Of a stretch of DNA of 64,000 nt, positions 41,952-52,234 are shown piece after piece. Both the position numbers and the translations under genes were made by a program. Location: contig NW_005201091.1 of assembly GCF_000372725.1 (NCBI RefSeq), forward strand, positions 214,306 through 278,305, in the 5' to 3' direction. The notes under the pieces are model-generated. The model was not told the origin of the DNA, did not search any database, and saw only the letters and a program-made list of their open reading frames with translations. Source of the DNA: Emiliania huxleyi CCMP1516 (Eukaryota > Haptophyta > Isochrysidales > Noelaerhabdaceae). Position 1 is the stretch's first letter, and each line of letters starts with the position of its first letter.

Positions 41952-42307
41952 CTGGTGTGCACTCAGACAGTCAGCCACGCGCGTCCACTCCAGAGGGGTT
42001 GTGTAGTTTCATCCCTCGGCATCATTCGGCTCGCCCCCCTTGTCCCCCTGTCACGCTCTGCGTGCGGCAGCTTGCGGCGACCCCGCGCTATCCGGCAGTG
42101 CACAACCTCTTGTGGGCTATTCGGCCGTTGTAGGCGCGGGCTCTTTCCTTTTGCTGGCACTGCTTGCGCGCGAGAGCGGCATGGAAACAGCGCGCGCACG
42201 AGCAATGCCCTTAGCGACGCCCTATACGGCAAGGGGGTTACAGTCCGAGGTTTGCGCCAAAAGAATTCGAAGTCCTCGCGAAAAGAAATCCACTGGGAGC
42301 AGTGTCC

Positions 42308-43984
42308 ATGGCGTCGCCCTCCCGCAAGCGCCCCCGCAGCGAGGAGGAGGGCGAGCCCGTGGCGGTCGCTGCCGGCTTCGAGGCGCCCATCTTTGGCGCG
42401 CGCGCCGTCGGCCAGGTCACCACGCTCGTGCTCGAGGGCGAGGACGGACCTCTGGCGTCCCTCACCCTGCGCGGCGTCGCGAGCGATCACGCGGGCGCCT
42501 GGTACGTCGCGACTAAGGACTCGGTGCTGCACGTCTCGGCGGCCGGGCGCGTGCGCACCGTGGCAACCTGCGAAGGCGGCAGGTTCTCCCGCGTCGCCAT
42601 CAGCCCGGACGGCAGCGCGCTGTTTGTGGCGGACGCCGGCAACGAGAAGATCCGGCGGGTGGAGGTTGCGTCGGGTGCTGTGATGACGCTCGCGGGTAGC
42701 GGCGAGGAAGGCGATGCAGACGGCGTGGGCGATGCGGCGCAGTTTTGTTCCCCAGTCGGTCTCGCCATCAGCCCGGACGGCAGCGCGCTGTTTGTGGCGG
42801 ACAACGACAACCACAAGATCCGGCGGGTTGAGGTGGCGACGGGTGCTGTGACGACGCTCGCGGGTAGCGGCGAGGAAGGCGACGCTGATGGCGTGGGCGG
42901 CGCGGCGCAGTTCTGCAACCCAAACGGCCTCACAATCAGCCCGGACGGCAGCGCGCTGTTAGTGGCCGACTTCTGCAACAACAAGATCCGGCGGGTGGAG
43001 GTGGCGACGGGTGCTGTGACGACGCTCGCGGGTAGCGGCGAGGAAGGCGATGCAGACGGCGTCGGCGATGCGGCGCAGTTCAACGGACCACACGGCCTCG
43101 CAATCAGCCCGGACGGGAGCGCGCTGTTCGTGGCGGACTGCGAGAACAACAAGATCCGTCGGGTGGAGGTGGCGACGGGTGCTGTGACGACGCTCGCGGG
43201 TAGCGGCGAAGAAGGCGGCGCTGATGGCGTGGGCGGCGCGGCGCAGTTCGAATACCCAGTGGCCCTCGCCATCAGCGCCGACGGCACAACGCTTTTGGTC
43301 CGCATGGAGGGCTCGGCTCTCCGCCAGGTCTGCGTGGCGGCGCCTCCTCCGCCTCCCTCCTTCGCACCGCTTGTGGTTCCGCCCTCCACCTTCTCCGCCG
43401 ACATGGCCAACACGTGGGGCGACGCCACCCTCCCCGAGGGCAAAGTCACCTTCCTGGTCGGCGACGACAAGGAGCGCGTGGAGCACGTGAGCAAGAACGT
43501 CCTCTGCGTTCGGTCCGTGTTCTTTCGGACGATGTTTGGCATCGGCATGAAGGAGCGCGACGCCGCCGAGGTCACGGTGCTCGAAACGGACCTCGCCAGC
43601 TTCACCGCCCTCGTCCGCTACCTCCTCACCGACCAGCTCGACCTCGGCGAGGGGGAGGGCGAGCAGGCGCGGCGCGCGCTCGTGCTGCGGCAGCTGGCGC
43701 ATAAGTACCAGGTGCCGCGCCTCGAGCTGCTCTGCGCGCAGGCGCTGCAGGAGCGCGTCGCGCCGGCGAGCGCCGTGCCGCTGCTCGAGGCGGCGCACAC
43801 GATGGGCGACGGGCGGCTCCTCGCGCAGTGCCGCCGCTTCGTGGCCGACCACGCCGCCGAGGTGCGCGCGAGCGGCGGCGTGGAGCAGCTGCGCGACCTC
43901 GGCGTGGCCAAGGGGCTGCTCGGCGACGCGCTCGACCAGGTGGCGGAGCTGCAGAAGGGGGCGCCCCTGCGCAGCCACTCGTAG
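42308..43984 (+). CDS. NHL-repeat plus BTB/POZ-domain protein
   Basis: 558 residues, no intron; the ATG at 42308 is the first sensible one. Residues about 95-340 are four to five NHL repeats, each with a core of GLAISPDGSALFVADN then NKIRRVEVATGAVTTLAGSG. They would form a beta-propeller. At DNA level the repeats are about 168-bp tandem copies with very few differences. Residues about 375-475 are a BTB/POZ domain (KVTFLVGDDKERVEHVSKNV, VFFRTMFGIGM), followed by a BACK-like helical region. The combination suggests a substrate adaptor for a Cullin-3 ubiquitin ligase with the propeller as reader; this is inference. The basic start (RKRPR) may be a nuclear signal. Confidence 0.85.
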   Translation: MASPSRKRPRSEEEGEPVAVAAGFEAPIFGARAVGQVTTLVLEGEDGPLASLTLRGVASDHAGAWYVATKDSVLHVSAAGRVRTVATCEGGRFSRVAISPDGSALFVADAGNEKIRRVEVASGAVMTLAGSGEEGDADGVGDAAQFCSPVGLAISPDGSALFVADNDNHKIRRVEVATGAVTTLAGSGEEGDADGVGGAAQFCNPNGLTISPDGSALLVADFCNNKIRRVEVATGAVTTLAGSGEEGDADGVGDAAQFNGPHGLAISPDGSALFVADCENNKIRRVEVATGAVTTLAGSGEEGGADGVGGAAQFEYPVALAISADGTTLLVRMEGSALRQVCVAAPPPPPSFAPLVVPPSTFSADMANTWGDATLPEGKVTFLVGDDKERVEHVSKNVLCVRSVFFRTMFGIGMKERDAAEVTVLETDLASFTALVRYLLTDQLDLGEGEGEQARRALVLRQLAHKYQVPRLELLCAQALQERVAPASAVPLLEAAHTMGDGRLLAQCRRFVADHAAEVRASGGVEQLRDLGVAKGLLGDALDQVAELQKGAPLRSHS

Positions 43985-44282
43985 TGCGCAGCCACCCGTG
44001 GTGCGGAGCGCGCGGCCACGTACACAGTGCATATTGGTTTCCTTCGTCGTTGCTCGTTGACGTCCGTGTGTGTGTTCCGCGAGTGCGTGTGCCCCGTCGT
44101 CCGTGCTAGGGACGCGTGTACCACTGACTCGTGACTGTCTCTGACCCTCGCGACTCCTCAGGCAAAGGTGGAGTCGCTGGTTGCCGCCTAACCGACTCCC
44201 CTTTTCATGTATATATTTCCCATTTCGTGCACAAAGGTGCAACCCATACTGCGACGCTGTCCAGTCCGAGCCTGACTGTGCT
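43985..44282. other. intergenic between convergent genes
   Basis: No gene. It contains the 3' flanks of the NHL-BTB gene and the LRR gene. Confidence 0.6.
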
Positions 44283-45360
44283 TCACCACCTTCCTAAGTA
44301 ACTAAGCTTGATGCCGCGCTCCTTGCACACGGCCTTCAGCTCGTGCGGCTTGCGGTCCACGGCGAGCATCTGCACGCGAGGGGAGGCGTGATAGGCATTT
44401 GGCGGGAACTATCGCGAGTGGCGAGGGGGGCGTCTCGCGCCTTCAGGCTCGGGGCGGCCCCCTCCAAGAGGGCGGCGGCCAACGCCTTGCAGCCCTCATC
44501 CCCAATCTGGTTGCCGTCAAGACAGAGCTCCTCGAGCCGCGGCGCTGCCCCCTCCTTGCCGAGGGCGGCGGCCAGCGCCCTGCAGCCCTCGTCGCCAATC
44601 TTGTTGCGGGTGAGATCGAGCTCCTCGAGCCGCGGCGCTGCCCCCTCCTTGAGGGTGGCGACCAACGCCTTGCAGCCCTCGTCGCCAATCTCGTTCTCGC
44701 GGAGATAGAGCTTCTCGAGCCGCGGCGCTGCCCCCTCCTTGCAGAGGGCGGCGGCCAGCGCCTTGCAGCCCACGTTGCCAATCTTGTTGCAGGTGAGATC
44801 GAGCTCCTCGAGCAGCGGCGCTGCCCCCTCCTTGCCGATGGTGGCAGCCAGCGTCTTGCAGCCCTCGTCGTCAATCTCGTTGCTGCTGAGATTGAGCTGC
44901 TTGAGCAGCGGCGCTGCCCCCTCCTTGCCGAGGACTGCGCTGCTCGCCGGCCCTGTGCACGGCGAGCACAAATGCGGCTACAGTGGTGGCCGCGGCAGAC
45001 GGGAGCGGTGCGGGGCAGAGCACCTAATGCAGCCTTCAGCTCAGCGCGGGAGATTGCGTCGTCAGAGTTTGAGTCGATAACATCAAAGAGCTGCCGTACG
45101 AGGAGTGCGATTGCTTCGGGCGGTGCACTCGGCGCAGCACTCGGCGGTGCATCACTCTTTCTTGCGTTCGCTGTCTTTCCGAACAATGATGTTGGCTCGC
45201 TCCACTCGGGTTCTGTCTCTGCGGACCAGAGCGATGAGCAGAATGGGGCGAAAGGAGAGGGCGGAGTCGGGGTCGGAGGTGTCCCGCGCTTGCTGGTTGT
45301 TTCGTCCTCTTCCCCTTTACGTTCTGGTTGCTCTGACGGGTTCGATGCGCAGCAGCCCAT
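44283..45360 (-). CDS. lipid-anchored EF-hand plus leucine-rich-repeat protein
   Basis: The ATG at 45360 gives MGCCASNPSEQ, a textbook N-myristoylation and palmitoylation signal, so the protein probably sits on a membrane. After a Pro/Ser linker, FDVIDSNSDDAISRAELKAA is one EF-hand calcium loop. Intron 44953-45023 (GT-AG, 71 bp) leads to about five ribonuclease-inhibitor-type LRRs of 28-29 residues: LLKQLNLSSNEIDDEGCKTL, LLEELDLTCNKIGNVGCKAL, RLEKLYLRENEIGDEGCKAL and so on. Intron 44370-44440 (GC-AG, 71 bp) adds MLAVDRKPHELKAVCKERGI and a stop at 44283. LRRs bind proteins; a calcium-tuned scaffold is a guess. Confidence 0.75.
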
Positions 45361-46637
45361 AGCCTCGACGTGGCGGTGGCGCCAGAGGTTCCTGATCGTA
45401 GCGGTGGGTCCAAGAGGCTCCTTGTTTCCGCTCGCCCCTCTTATGGCGGGGATGCGATCGTGGCGGACGGCCGCGCCCCGGGTGGCAAGTTCGGCTGGAA
45501 GAATATTTTTCTTGTAGAGAGAGAGCAAATTACGTGTGAGTGTTAGGTGTAGGTATATTGTTGGCAAATCAAGACACAGAGCTCACACAGAATCACAGCG
45601 GGAGGAAAGCGGCGAGTCGCAATTCCAGGGGTCGTTGTGGCGGGCCATGACACCCAGCATGGCACATTCCGCAGGGACGTTTTTCAGATTTCACCGAGCA
45701 CAATCTGCCTTGCCAGGTGAGAAAGTTGCGCCTCAGTGGGGAGAAAGTCCAACGCCCGTCCACGCCAGGTCATAAGTTAAACATAAGCGATTGTACGAGT
45801 TATTCTATCTTCGCTGCGCCGAAGCAACTTTTACCAAGCCGTGCACGCGGAAGCACGAAAGGTTAGTCTGAAGGAGAAAGAAAGAAAGAGGGCAGGGTCC
45901 AACAGACCACCCAAGACTGCTTTCAGACGCTTACGCCAATTTCACCTCAAGTGGCGCAAATCGTGACCATCGCAATTCGCGGACCGAAGAGTCTCGAGCT
46001 TCAGCCGGCGGTCTTTGGATAAACCGGCACGGCATGGCGCTGTACGAGGAGGACGCGGGCGAGAGCGACTCCGCCGATGACGACGAACTTGGCAGCGCGC
46101 GGCCAGCCGCGTCGCACACATTCACATCCCACCTCTTTGCAACCACAGGTTCTGCGTACGCCGCTGGCTGCAGCGGTTGCAATGTCACGCCTTCGGGCCA
46201 CGCCCATTATACCTCACCCGCTTTCGCTTCACGCCCGTCACCTCGCCCGCCCCGCGCACGCCCGCGCCTCCGTATGTGTCCTCACGCTCTGAGCAAGCCG
46301 CCGTGTGCGCGCAGATGCCCCCGCGCGCGGGTGCGCCTGCAAGCGTGAAACGCTCCCGCGCCAGTATGTTTCCCAGGCTGGCCAGATCGGACGAGTGGAG
46401 GGAGTCTAGGAGGGAGAGAGGGAGGGGTAGAGGATTGGTTGGTGAACAGTCTGTCGGTGTCTAGGTCTAGAGAGCAAGAGGGATAGAAGGAGGAAGGGAG
46501 GGGGGGGCGTTTCGTTCTAAATTGATGAGAGGACTAGCACTCACCGCCCGCACACTGCCGCCCATCCCTCCAAACGGGCTTCTTGGGTGCAAAGATATGC
46601 CACCGGCGTCAGCGCCCCTTGGTTTCTTTTTCAGACT
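45361..46637. other. intergenic with a possible 5' exon at 46034
   Basis: The ATG at 46034 opens MALYEEDAGESDSADDDELG, an acidic run that could be the first exon of the SYLF gene, but no donor in the right phase to the acceptor at 46637 was found. Otherwise no gene is visible. Confidence 0.35.
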
Positions 46638-47618
46638 GACCCCGGACGCGGACTGCTCGGATATCCACCTCGAGAAAGCGATCGGAGCCATGACATCCCT
46701 CAAGGGCCAGATCAAGCAGAGCCTCGAGTCTCTCAACAGCATGACCAACGCCGCTGAGTTCGACAAGGGCATCCCCGTCGAGCTGATCCAACGCTGCTCG
46801 GGCATCGTCTTCATGACGGAAGTCAAGGCGGGCTTCGTGTGGTCCGGGTCCGTCTCGGGTGGTATCCTCATCGCGAAGCTCCCAAACGGTGGCGGCTGGA
46901 GTGCGCCGTCGTCGCTCGGCAGCGGCGGGATGGGGTTCGGCTTCCAGGTCGGAGCGCAGAAGACGGACACCATCATTCTTCTGTTCGGCACCCTTGCCGT
47001 GAGCACCTTTGCCAGCGCGGGCCAGGTCAAGTTTGGCGGCGACCTCTCCGTCTCGGCCGGACCGGTCGGTCGGTCGCTCGCAGCAGACGCGAGGCTCGGC
47101 ACGGGAGGCTTCACGGGCTGCCTGAGCTACTCGCAGTCGCAGGGGCTGTTTGGCGGCGTCTCACTGACGGGCGCGGTGCTCATCACGCGCTCAAAAGACA
47201 ACGAGGAATTTTATAAGAGGCCGGTCACGTCCAAGCAGCTCATCTCGGGCGAGGTGCCGCAAGACTGTCACTGCTCCCCACCCACCCACGCGCACCAAGT
47301 GCACTTTGAATCCCAGTGATAGCCCACCCAAGCCCACCCATGCGTGTGAACTCACCTCACCAGGTGCCGCCACCAGCCGAGGCGGCCTCCCTCTACGCCG
47401 CGCTCGACGACCTGATCAAGCAAGCGCCGCCGCCGCCGCCGCCACCACCACCCGCGGGCCACGAGGGCGTGTTTCGCCCAACGCAGGCCAGCCCCGCGCC
47501 GGCTCAGCAGGAGGACGCGGCCGCGAAGATCCTGAAGCTCAAGGGCTTGCTCGACGCGGGCGCCATCTCGCAGGCCGAGTTTGACCAGAAGAAGCAGGAG
47601 TGGCTCGACAAGATGTAG
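46638..47618 (+). CDS. SYLF (Ysc84/SH3YL1-like) lipid-binding protein
   Basis: SYLF domains bind phosphoinositides and often act in endocytosis and actin assembly. The domain runs from LTPDADCSDIHLEKAIGAMT through GIPVELIQRCSGIVFMTEVK, SGSVSGGILIAKLPN, WSAPSSLGSGGMGFGFQVG, FASAGQVKFGGDLSVSAGP and QGLFGGVSLTGAVL, all in family order. A strong pyrimidine tract and acceptor (ggtttctttttcag) ends at 46637, so an upstream exon probably holds the start; an internal ATG lies at 46690. Intron 47254-47363 (GT-AG, 110 bp) shares gaggtgccgc/caggtgccgc at its edges and joins ISGE to VPPPAEAASLYAALDD. The C-terminus LLDAGAISQAEFDQKKQEWL resembles a SHOCT segment. Stop at 47616. Confidence 0.8.
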
Positions 47619-47826
47619 ATGCTGCGAGGATCAAGGCTGTAGTGCGATTGGGGTTCGTTCAGGGGAGAGGCGCGCGGGATCCAAGGGCACGCAGGGCGTT
47701 CCGAAAAATCACACGAAAGGGGAAGCGTATCCTCCCCTCTTTCCTTCAAAAGTTTGCTCCACCACACTACTCTCCTCACGGTGGAGAGTGGGGTGCTCGA
47801 CTCACAAGGGGACCGCCACTCCCCAC

Positions 47827-49798
47827 TCACTGCTGCGCGGCGGACACGCCCCCGGCCCCGCCAGAGAGGATGGTGACGTCGCTGCACGACGCCCACACTT
47901 GAGAGGTGGCCTCGCAGTCCCAGCGAAAGCCGAGGACGTACCTCCCCGGGCGCAGACTCACCTAAGGCAGCACCAGGCGCGATCGACTCAAGCCGAGGTG
48001 CAGCCGAGATGACCCCATTCCCCCCCCCTCCGGCTCGCCGGCAGCTTCAGCCTGTCGACGATCACCGGCAACACCCGGCCGATGCTCGCGTTGTCGCTCG
48101 TACCCCAGCACGTCGCGTCGCACCTGTTCACAGGCGTGGGGGCGTGAAGAGGAACTTCGCGACGTGTCGCTCAGCCCTCGTAGCAAGCCGCGTCGCGCCC
48201 GGCCGGAGGGGGGAACTGCGGCGCGTCGCAGCTGCCGCCGCGGCAGGCCGGGACCGGGTTTCGTCGCCACGCCCCTCCGGCAGGCACCGTCCCTTTGGAC
48301 ACGTCGGCCGCCGGCGCGCGGACCTCGCCGCCGCCGCCGAGGCGCAGCGTGGAAACGGCGTCGGCGAAGGGGAGGTGGTTGGCCTAAGGGGTGGAGGAGT
48401 CTCAAATGCCTGACATCCCTGTCTCCTCTCCTCTCCTTCTCCCTGCGGCTGGCCTGGAAACACTCTTCTGTCAGCGGCGCCGACGCGGGGCAGAGGCGGT
48501 ACGCGTACCTACAGCCGAGATCTCGCCGAGATCGAGACGAGGTTGGGCGAGATCTCGCGCTATCTCCGGCAGCGCGAGCCCTCCCCCGTGGTTGGCTGCG
48601 ATGCCCCACCCGACCTCCACCACACCCCCCGCCCGCCAGGAAGCGGGCGCCGAGCTGGCGAGCGGAGGCAGCAGCGAGCCGCGCGCGCCCCATGCGTGCC
48701 CTGGCGGCGGGTGGCCTCCGGGGGCAGAGTTGTCGCGTGGGGCGCCGCCGGCCACGCCGCAAGCGTCGAGGACGGGGGCGGCGCCGGGAGAGCGCCACGG
48801 GTGCGTCCTCGTCCAGTCGGTCGCCTATTGGTGGCCTTCTCGCTACTGCTGTCTTTCTTGGTTGAGGCGGCTCCCCGTCCAGTCGGCCGCCTACTTCCGG
48901 CGATTGTTCATCACCAGTGCTTCTTCCCTTTTGAGGCGCCTCCTTGCCGCGTCCAGCCGGCCGCCTCTCCAATCCCAAAGGTGCGGAAGCGGTCGGGGAG
49001 AGTCGGCGCGGTGGCGGTGGGGCAGTGGTCGACCTTCGCGTCGCCGGTGCAGCTTGCACATCCGGCAGCACAGCCTAGGCGACGCGATCTCGGCATCATC
49101 TCCCTCCCATCTCGGGTGGGCAGGACCTCGGCATCATCTCCCATCGCGGCGGAGGCACCTTCGCTGAACCACTGGCACGCCCACCCGCGGCAGCCGCCGG
49201 TCCAGTACGTGTCTCCCGTGACGGGCAGCTGCGTGCAGGCGCCTCGCCGCAGCTTGTAGGTCGTCACTGGCGGTCGGGAGCAGTTGGAGGAGGGCGGGAA
49301 GACTGTCAGCCACGCGTTCCGACCAGTCTCCACTGTCTCCACGCCCTCCACGTCATACACGCCCTCCACGCTCTGCCTGCTCTCCGCGTCAGGAGGCCGG
49401 GTGTCCGATGGCGGAATCTGCGTCTTGCCCGGCAGCAGGAGCGACGCCGCGGTGCAGTTGTCGTGAGGCGTGCAGTCCACCAGTCGGCCGGCGACCGCAG
49501 GAGGAGAGAGGCTGAAGAGGTAGGAAGGGCGCTCGGGCTGCGTGGTCGGATTGGGCACGCACTGGCCCGTGGGGTACACCTCCGTCTGGTACCCTCCTCC
49601 CTCGGGGCAGAGATGCTGGTTGTGGGTCGCCATCGCCACGCCGCTGTCCGCTGCGTAGAGACGTACGCCGTACGGTATCGAGCCGCGGGACGCCGGCTCA
49701 GCGTTGCGTGGGCGCGGGACAAATGTGGACCCGTGCGCCGCCACACGGCCAAGCGAGACAAGCAGTAGTAGAGTGCTGTGGAGCGAGGAGTCGGCCAT
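47827..49798 (-). CDS. secreted LPMO-like protein (putative copper-dependent polysaccharide oxygenase)
   Basis: The ATG at 49798 gives a signal peptide (LHSTLLLLVSLGRVAA); cleavage after AA would leave an N-terminal His (HGSTFVPRPRN), the hallmark of the copper-binding histidine brace. Inferred exons then give ACQWFSEG joined (intron 49075-49158) to CAAGCASCTGDAKVDHCP, then YAYRLCPASAPLTEECF (about 48500), STLRLGGGGEVRAPAADVSK and AWRRNPVPACRGGSC (about 48250), and finally GRYVLGFRWDCEATSQVWAS then CSDVTI, stop at 47827. This cysteine-rich architecture occurs in LPMO-like secreted proteins of algae and oomycetes. The substrate and true activity are unproven; a non-catalytic wall-binding protein is possible. 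The start is 65 bp from that of RCC1-A. Confidence 0.6.
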
Positions 49799-49863
49799 CT
49801 CGCCAAAAAGAGAAATACAAGAAACTCTCTCACGTTACCACAACGCCTTTTCTTTTCCTCGCG

Positions 49864-51288
49864 ATGTCCACCCCGCCGCGCCGCCGCTCGCGCCGCCTCG
49901 CCTCCGCCTCAGCCGCCGCTCCCTCTCCAAGCACGCCGCCGCCCACCCGCCTCCTCGACCTCCCCACGGACCTCCTCGTCCGCGCCCTCTCTCGCTGCGA
50001 CCCCGCCGACATCGCTCGCGTCGCGGCCGTCTCGCTGCTCTTCCACGCCTCGCTTGCGCTGGAGGGCATCCGCTTGTGGGCGCGCGAGCGCGGCTTCGAG
50101 CTTCCGGCGCAACCCGAGGACGAGAGCTGCGCCGTGCGGTGGCTGTGCTTTATGGCGCTGCTGCGCGAGTCCAACCCGCCGGCGAGGGCGGCGGCAGGCA
50201 CTCGGCACAGCGTCTTCATCGACGGCGAGGGGCGGCTCTCGTCGTGCGGCTGTGCGCCTCCTCAAGTCTCAGGCCTCCTTGGCCACGGCGAGGGCGTGAC
50301 GCGGCTCAACACGCCGACCCGCCTCCCCTCCCCGCTGGGCGGCGAGCGCGCCGTGAGCGTGTCGGCTGGAGGATACCACAGCCTCGCCCTCACCGACGGC
50401 GCCGTTTGGAGCTGGGGCCAGGGAGGCTTGGGCGCGCTGGGCCACGGCGACCAGCAGAACCAACTGCTGCCCAAGGAGGTCGAGGCGTTGGCTGGCCAGC
50501 GCGTCGTTGCTGTGTCTGCTGGAGGCCACCACAGCCTCGCCGTCACCGCCGACGGCGCCGTCTGGAGCTGGGGCGATGGAGACTGCGGCAAGCTGGGCCA
50601 CGGCGACGAGCAGCGCCAGCTGCTGCCGAAGACGGTCGAGTCCTTGGCTGGCCAGCGCGTCGTCGCTGTGTCGGCTGGGACCCTGCACAGCCTCGCCATC
50701 ACCGCCGACGGCGCCGTCTGTAGCTGGGGCGATGGAGACTGCGGCAAGCTGGGCCACGGCGACCAGCAGAACCAACTGCTGCCGAAGAAGGTCGAGGCGT
50801 TGGCTGGCCAGCGCGTCATCGCTGTGTCGGCTGGGCAGTACCACAGCCTCGCCATCACCGCGGACGGTAGCGTCTGGAGCTGGGGCATGGGAGCCTCGGG
50901 CAGTCTGGGCCACGGCAACGCGCTGCGCCAACTGCTGCCCAAGAAGGTCGAGGCTTTTGCCGGCCAGCGCGCCGTCGCCGTGTCGGCAGGAGCAGTCCAC
51001 AGCCTCGCCCTCGCCGCCGACGGCGCTGTCTGGAGCTGGGGCTATGGAGCCTATGGCAAGCTGGGCCACGGCGACCAGCACAACCAGCTGCTGCCCAAGA
51101 AGGTCGAGGCCTTTGCTACCCAGCGCATCATCGCCGTGTCGGCTGGAGGCTGCCAGAGCCTCGCCATCACCGCCGACGGCGCCTTCGTCTCGTGGGGCGA
51201 GGGCGGCGGCGGCTGCCTAGGCCACGGGGAGGACCTGTCGGACCAGCTGCTGCCAAAGAAGGTCGAGGCGTGGGCGCCGGGGCAGTGA
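49864..51288 (+). CDS. F-box/RCC1-repeat protein, copy A
   Basis: 474 residues, intronless. A basic start (STPPRRRSRRLASA) is followed by an F-box-like helix set (TRLLDLPTDLLVRALSRCDP, DIARVAAVSLLFHASL). Residues about 150-470 are six to seven RCC1 repeats of 51 residues, each with VSAGxxHSLAxTADGAVWSWG and GKLGHGD, enough for one seven-bladed propeller. Such proteins are typically scaffolds or exchange factors; an F-box suggests a ubiquitin-ligase adaptor. At DNA level the repeats are close to identical. The neighbour is the divergent LPMO-like gene. Confidence 0.85.
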   Translation: MSTPPRRRSRRLASASAAAPSPSTPPPTRLLDLPTDLLVRALSRCDPADIARVAAVSLLFHASLALEGIRLWARERGFELPAQPEDESCAVRWLCFMALLRESNPPARAAAGTRHSVFIDGEGRLSSCGCAPPQVSGLLGHGEGVTRLNTPTRLPSPLGGERAVSVSAGGYHSLALTDGAVWSWGQGGLGALGHGDQQNQLLPKEVEALAGQRVVAVSAGGHHSLAVTADGAVWSWGDGDCGKLGHGDEQRQLLPKTVESLAGQRVVAVSAGTLHSLAITADGAVCSWGDGDCGKLGHGDQQNQLLPKKVEALAGQRVIAVSAGQYHSLAITADGSVWSWGMGASGSLGHGNALRQLLPKKVEAFAGQRAVAVSAGAVHSLALAADGAVWSWGYGAYGKLGHGDQHNQLLPKKVEAFATQRIIAVSAGGCQSLAITADGAFVSWGEGGGGCLGHGEDLSDQLLPKKVEAWAPGQ

Positions 51289-52234
51289 GCAGGGAAGGCG
51301 GCGAGGAGCGCAGGAGCCGAGGTTACTGACGTTGCTGCTGTTACACCTAGCGGTCCACATCACGGGTAGCCCAAATGATGCTAAATCACTGTGATTTCTT
51401 GTTGGTTCTTTATGAAGAGTGTTGTGAGTCAGAGCTTTGTTGTAAAAATTCTTTTTAAAATTCTCCCCACCTTCTTGCCTCAGCCTGTCAGTCACGTCCC
51501 AGAGGTGCCAGGAGAGCCGCAGGCGCGCGCCGTCGACCTCCCACCCCCTCCGGAGCCCAAGTCGTTGCCCTCTCCCTGAACCCTGGCCCCTGGGAGCTGG
51601 GTGGGTGGAGGCCTTTGTATCGCGCGACGCAACGGAGACGCCAAACGTTTGAATTTCCCTCGCTTTGCAAAGAAAGAATTCTTAAAATACAAGCCTCTCT
51701 CACAGCACACTGGCACGACAAGGGCGCGGACTGGCGCGGACTGGCACACTCACCGGCTCACCGCCGGAGCCGCCTAAGCGACTCCGTTAAGAAAGAAGAA
51801 AGGCGTGCGACAGAACGCCTTGGCGCCGTGTCCCGCCGATACTGGAGCCTCTTCGACACCCGGCCCCCCCCATTGCAAGTCCCAAGAGGACGCACGCAAG
51901 AGAGAACGACGGCCTCTCACACGTCGCTCGTCGTCGGCGGACCTCTCGGCGCGCTCTCTGGCGCCCAGCGAGGCCGGCGGCTGCACGACTCTGCAGACAC
52001 TGCACACCTCGCTGTGTGCGACCCCGGCCCCGGCGTCCTCGCGCCCCTCTCATGGGGATCCGCTCTCGCCATCTCCCCTCTGCCCGCGCGGCGGACGTCC
52101 TCAGCTCATCGAGGCTGCAAGCCTGCCCGAGAGCGTGAGCCGACCTCCCACAACCCAATCGGTCCGTCGAAAAGCCTCGCCGCCCGTGCCACCTCTCAGC
52201 AGAACAGGGCGCGCGAGAAGGTGTCGGCGCAGAG
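51289..52234. other. duplicated spacer, no gene recognised
   Basis: Matches 55658-57004 in blocks, for example aaatcactgtgatttcttgt (51384 and 56322) and cgaagtcggtcac-type GC-rich blocks. Open frames here are not conserved in frame between the two copies, which argues against a gene. Confidence 0.5.
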
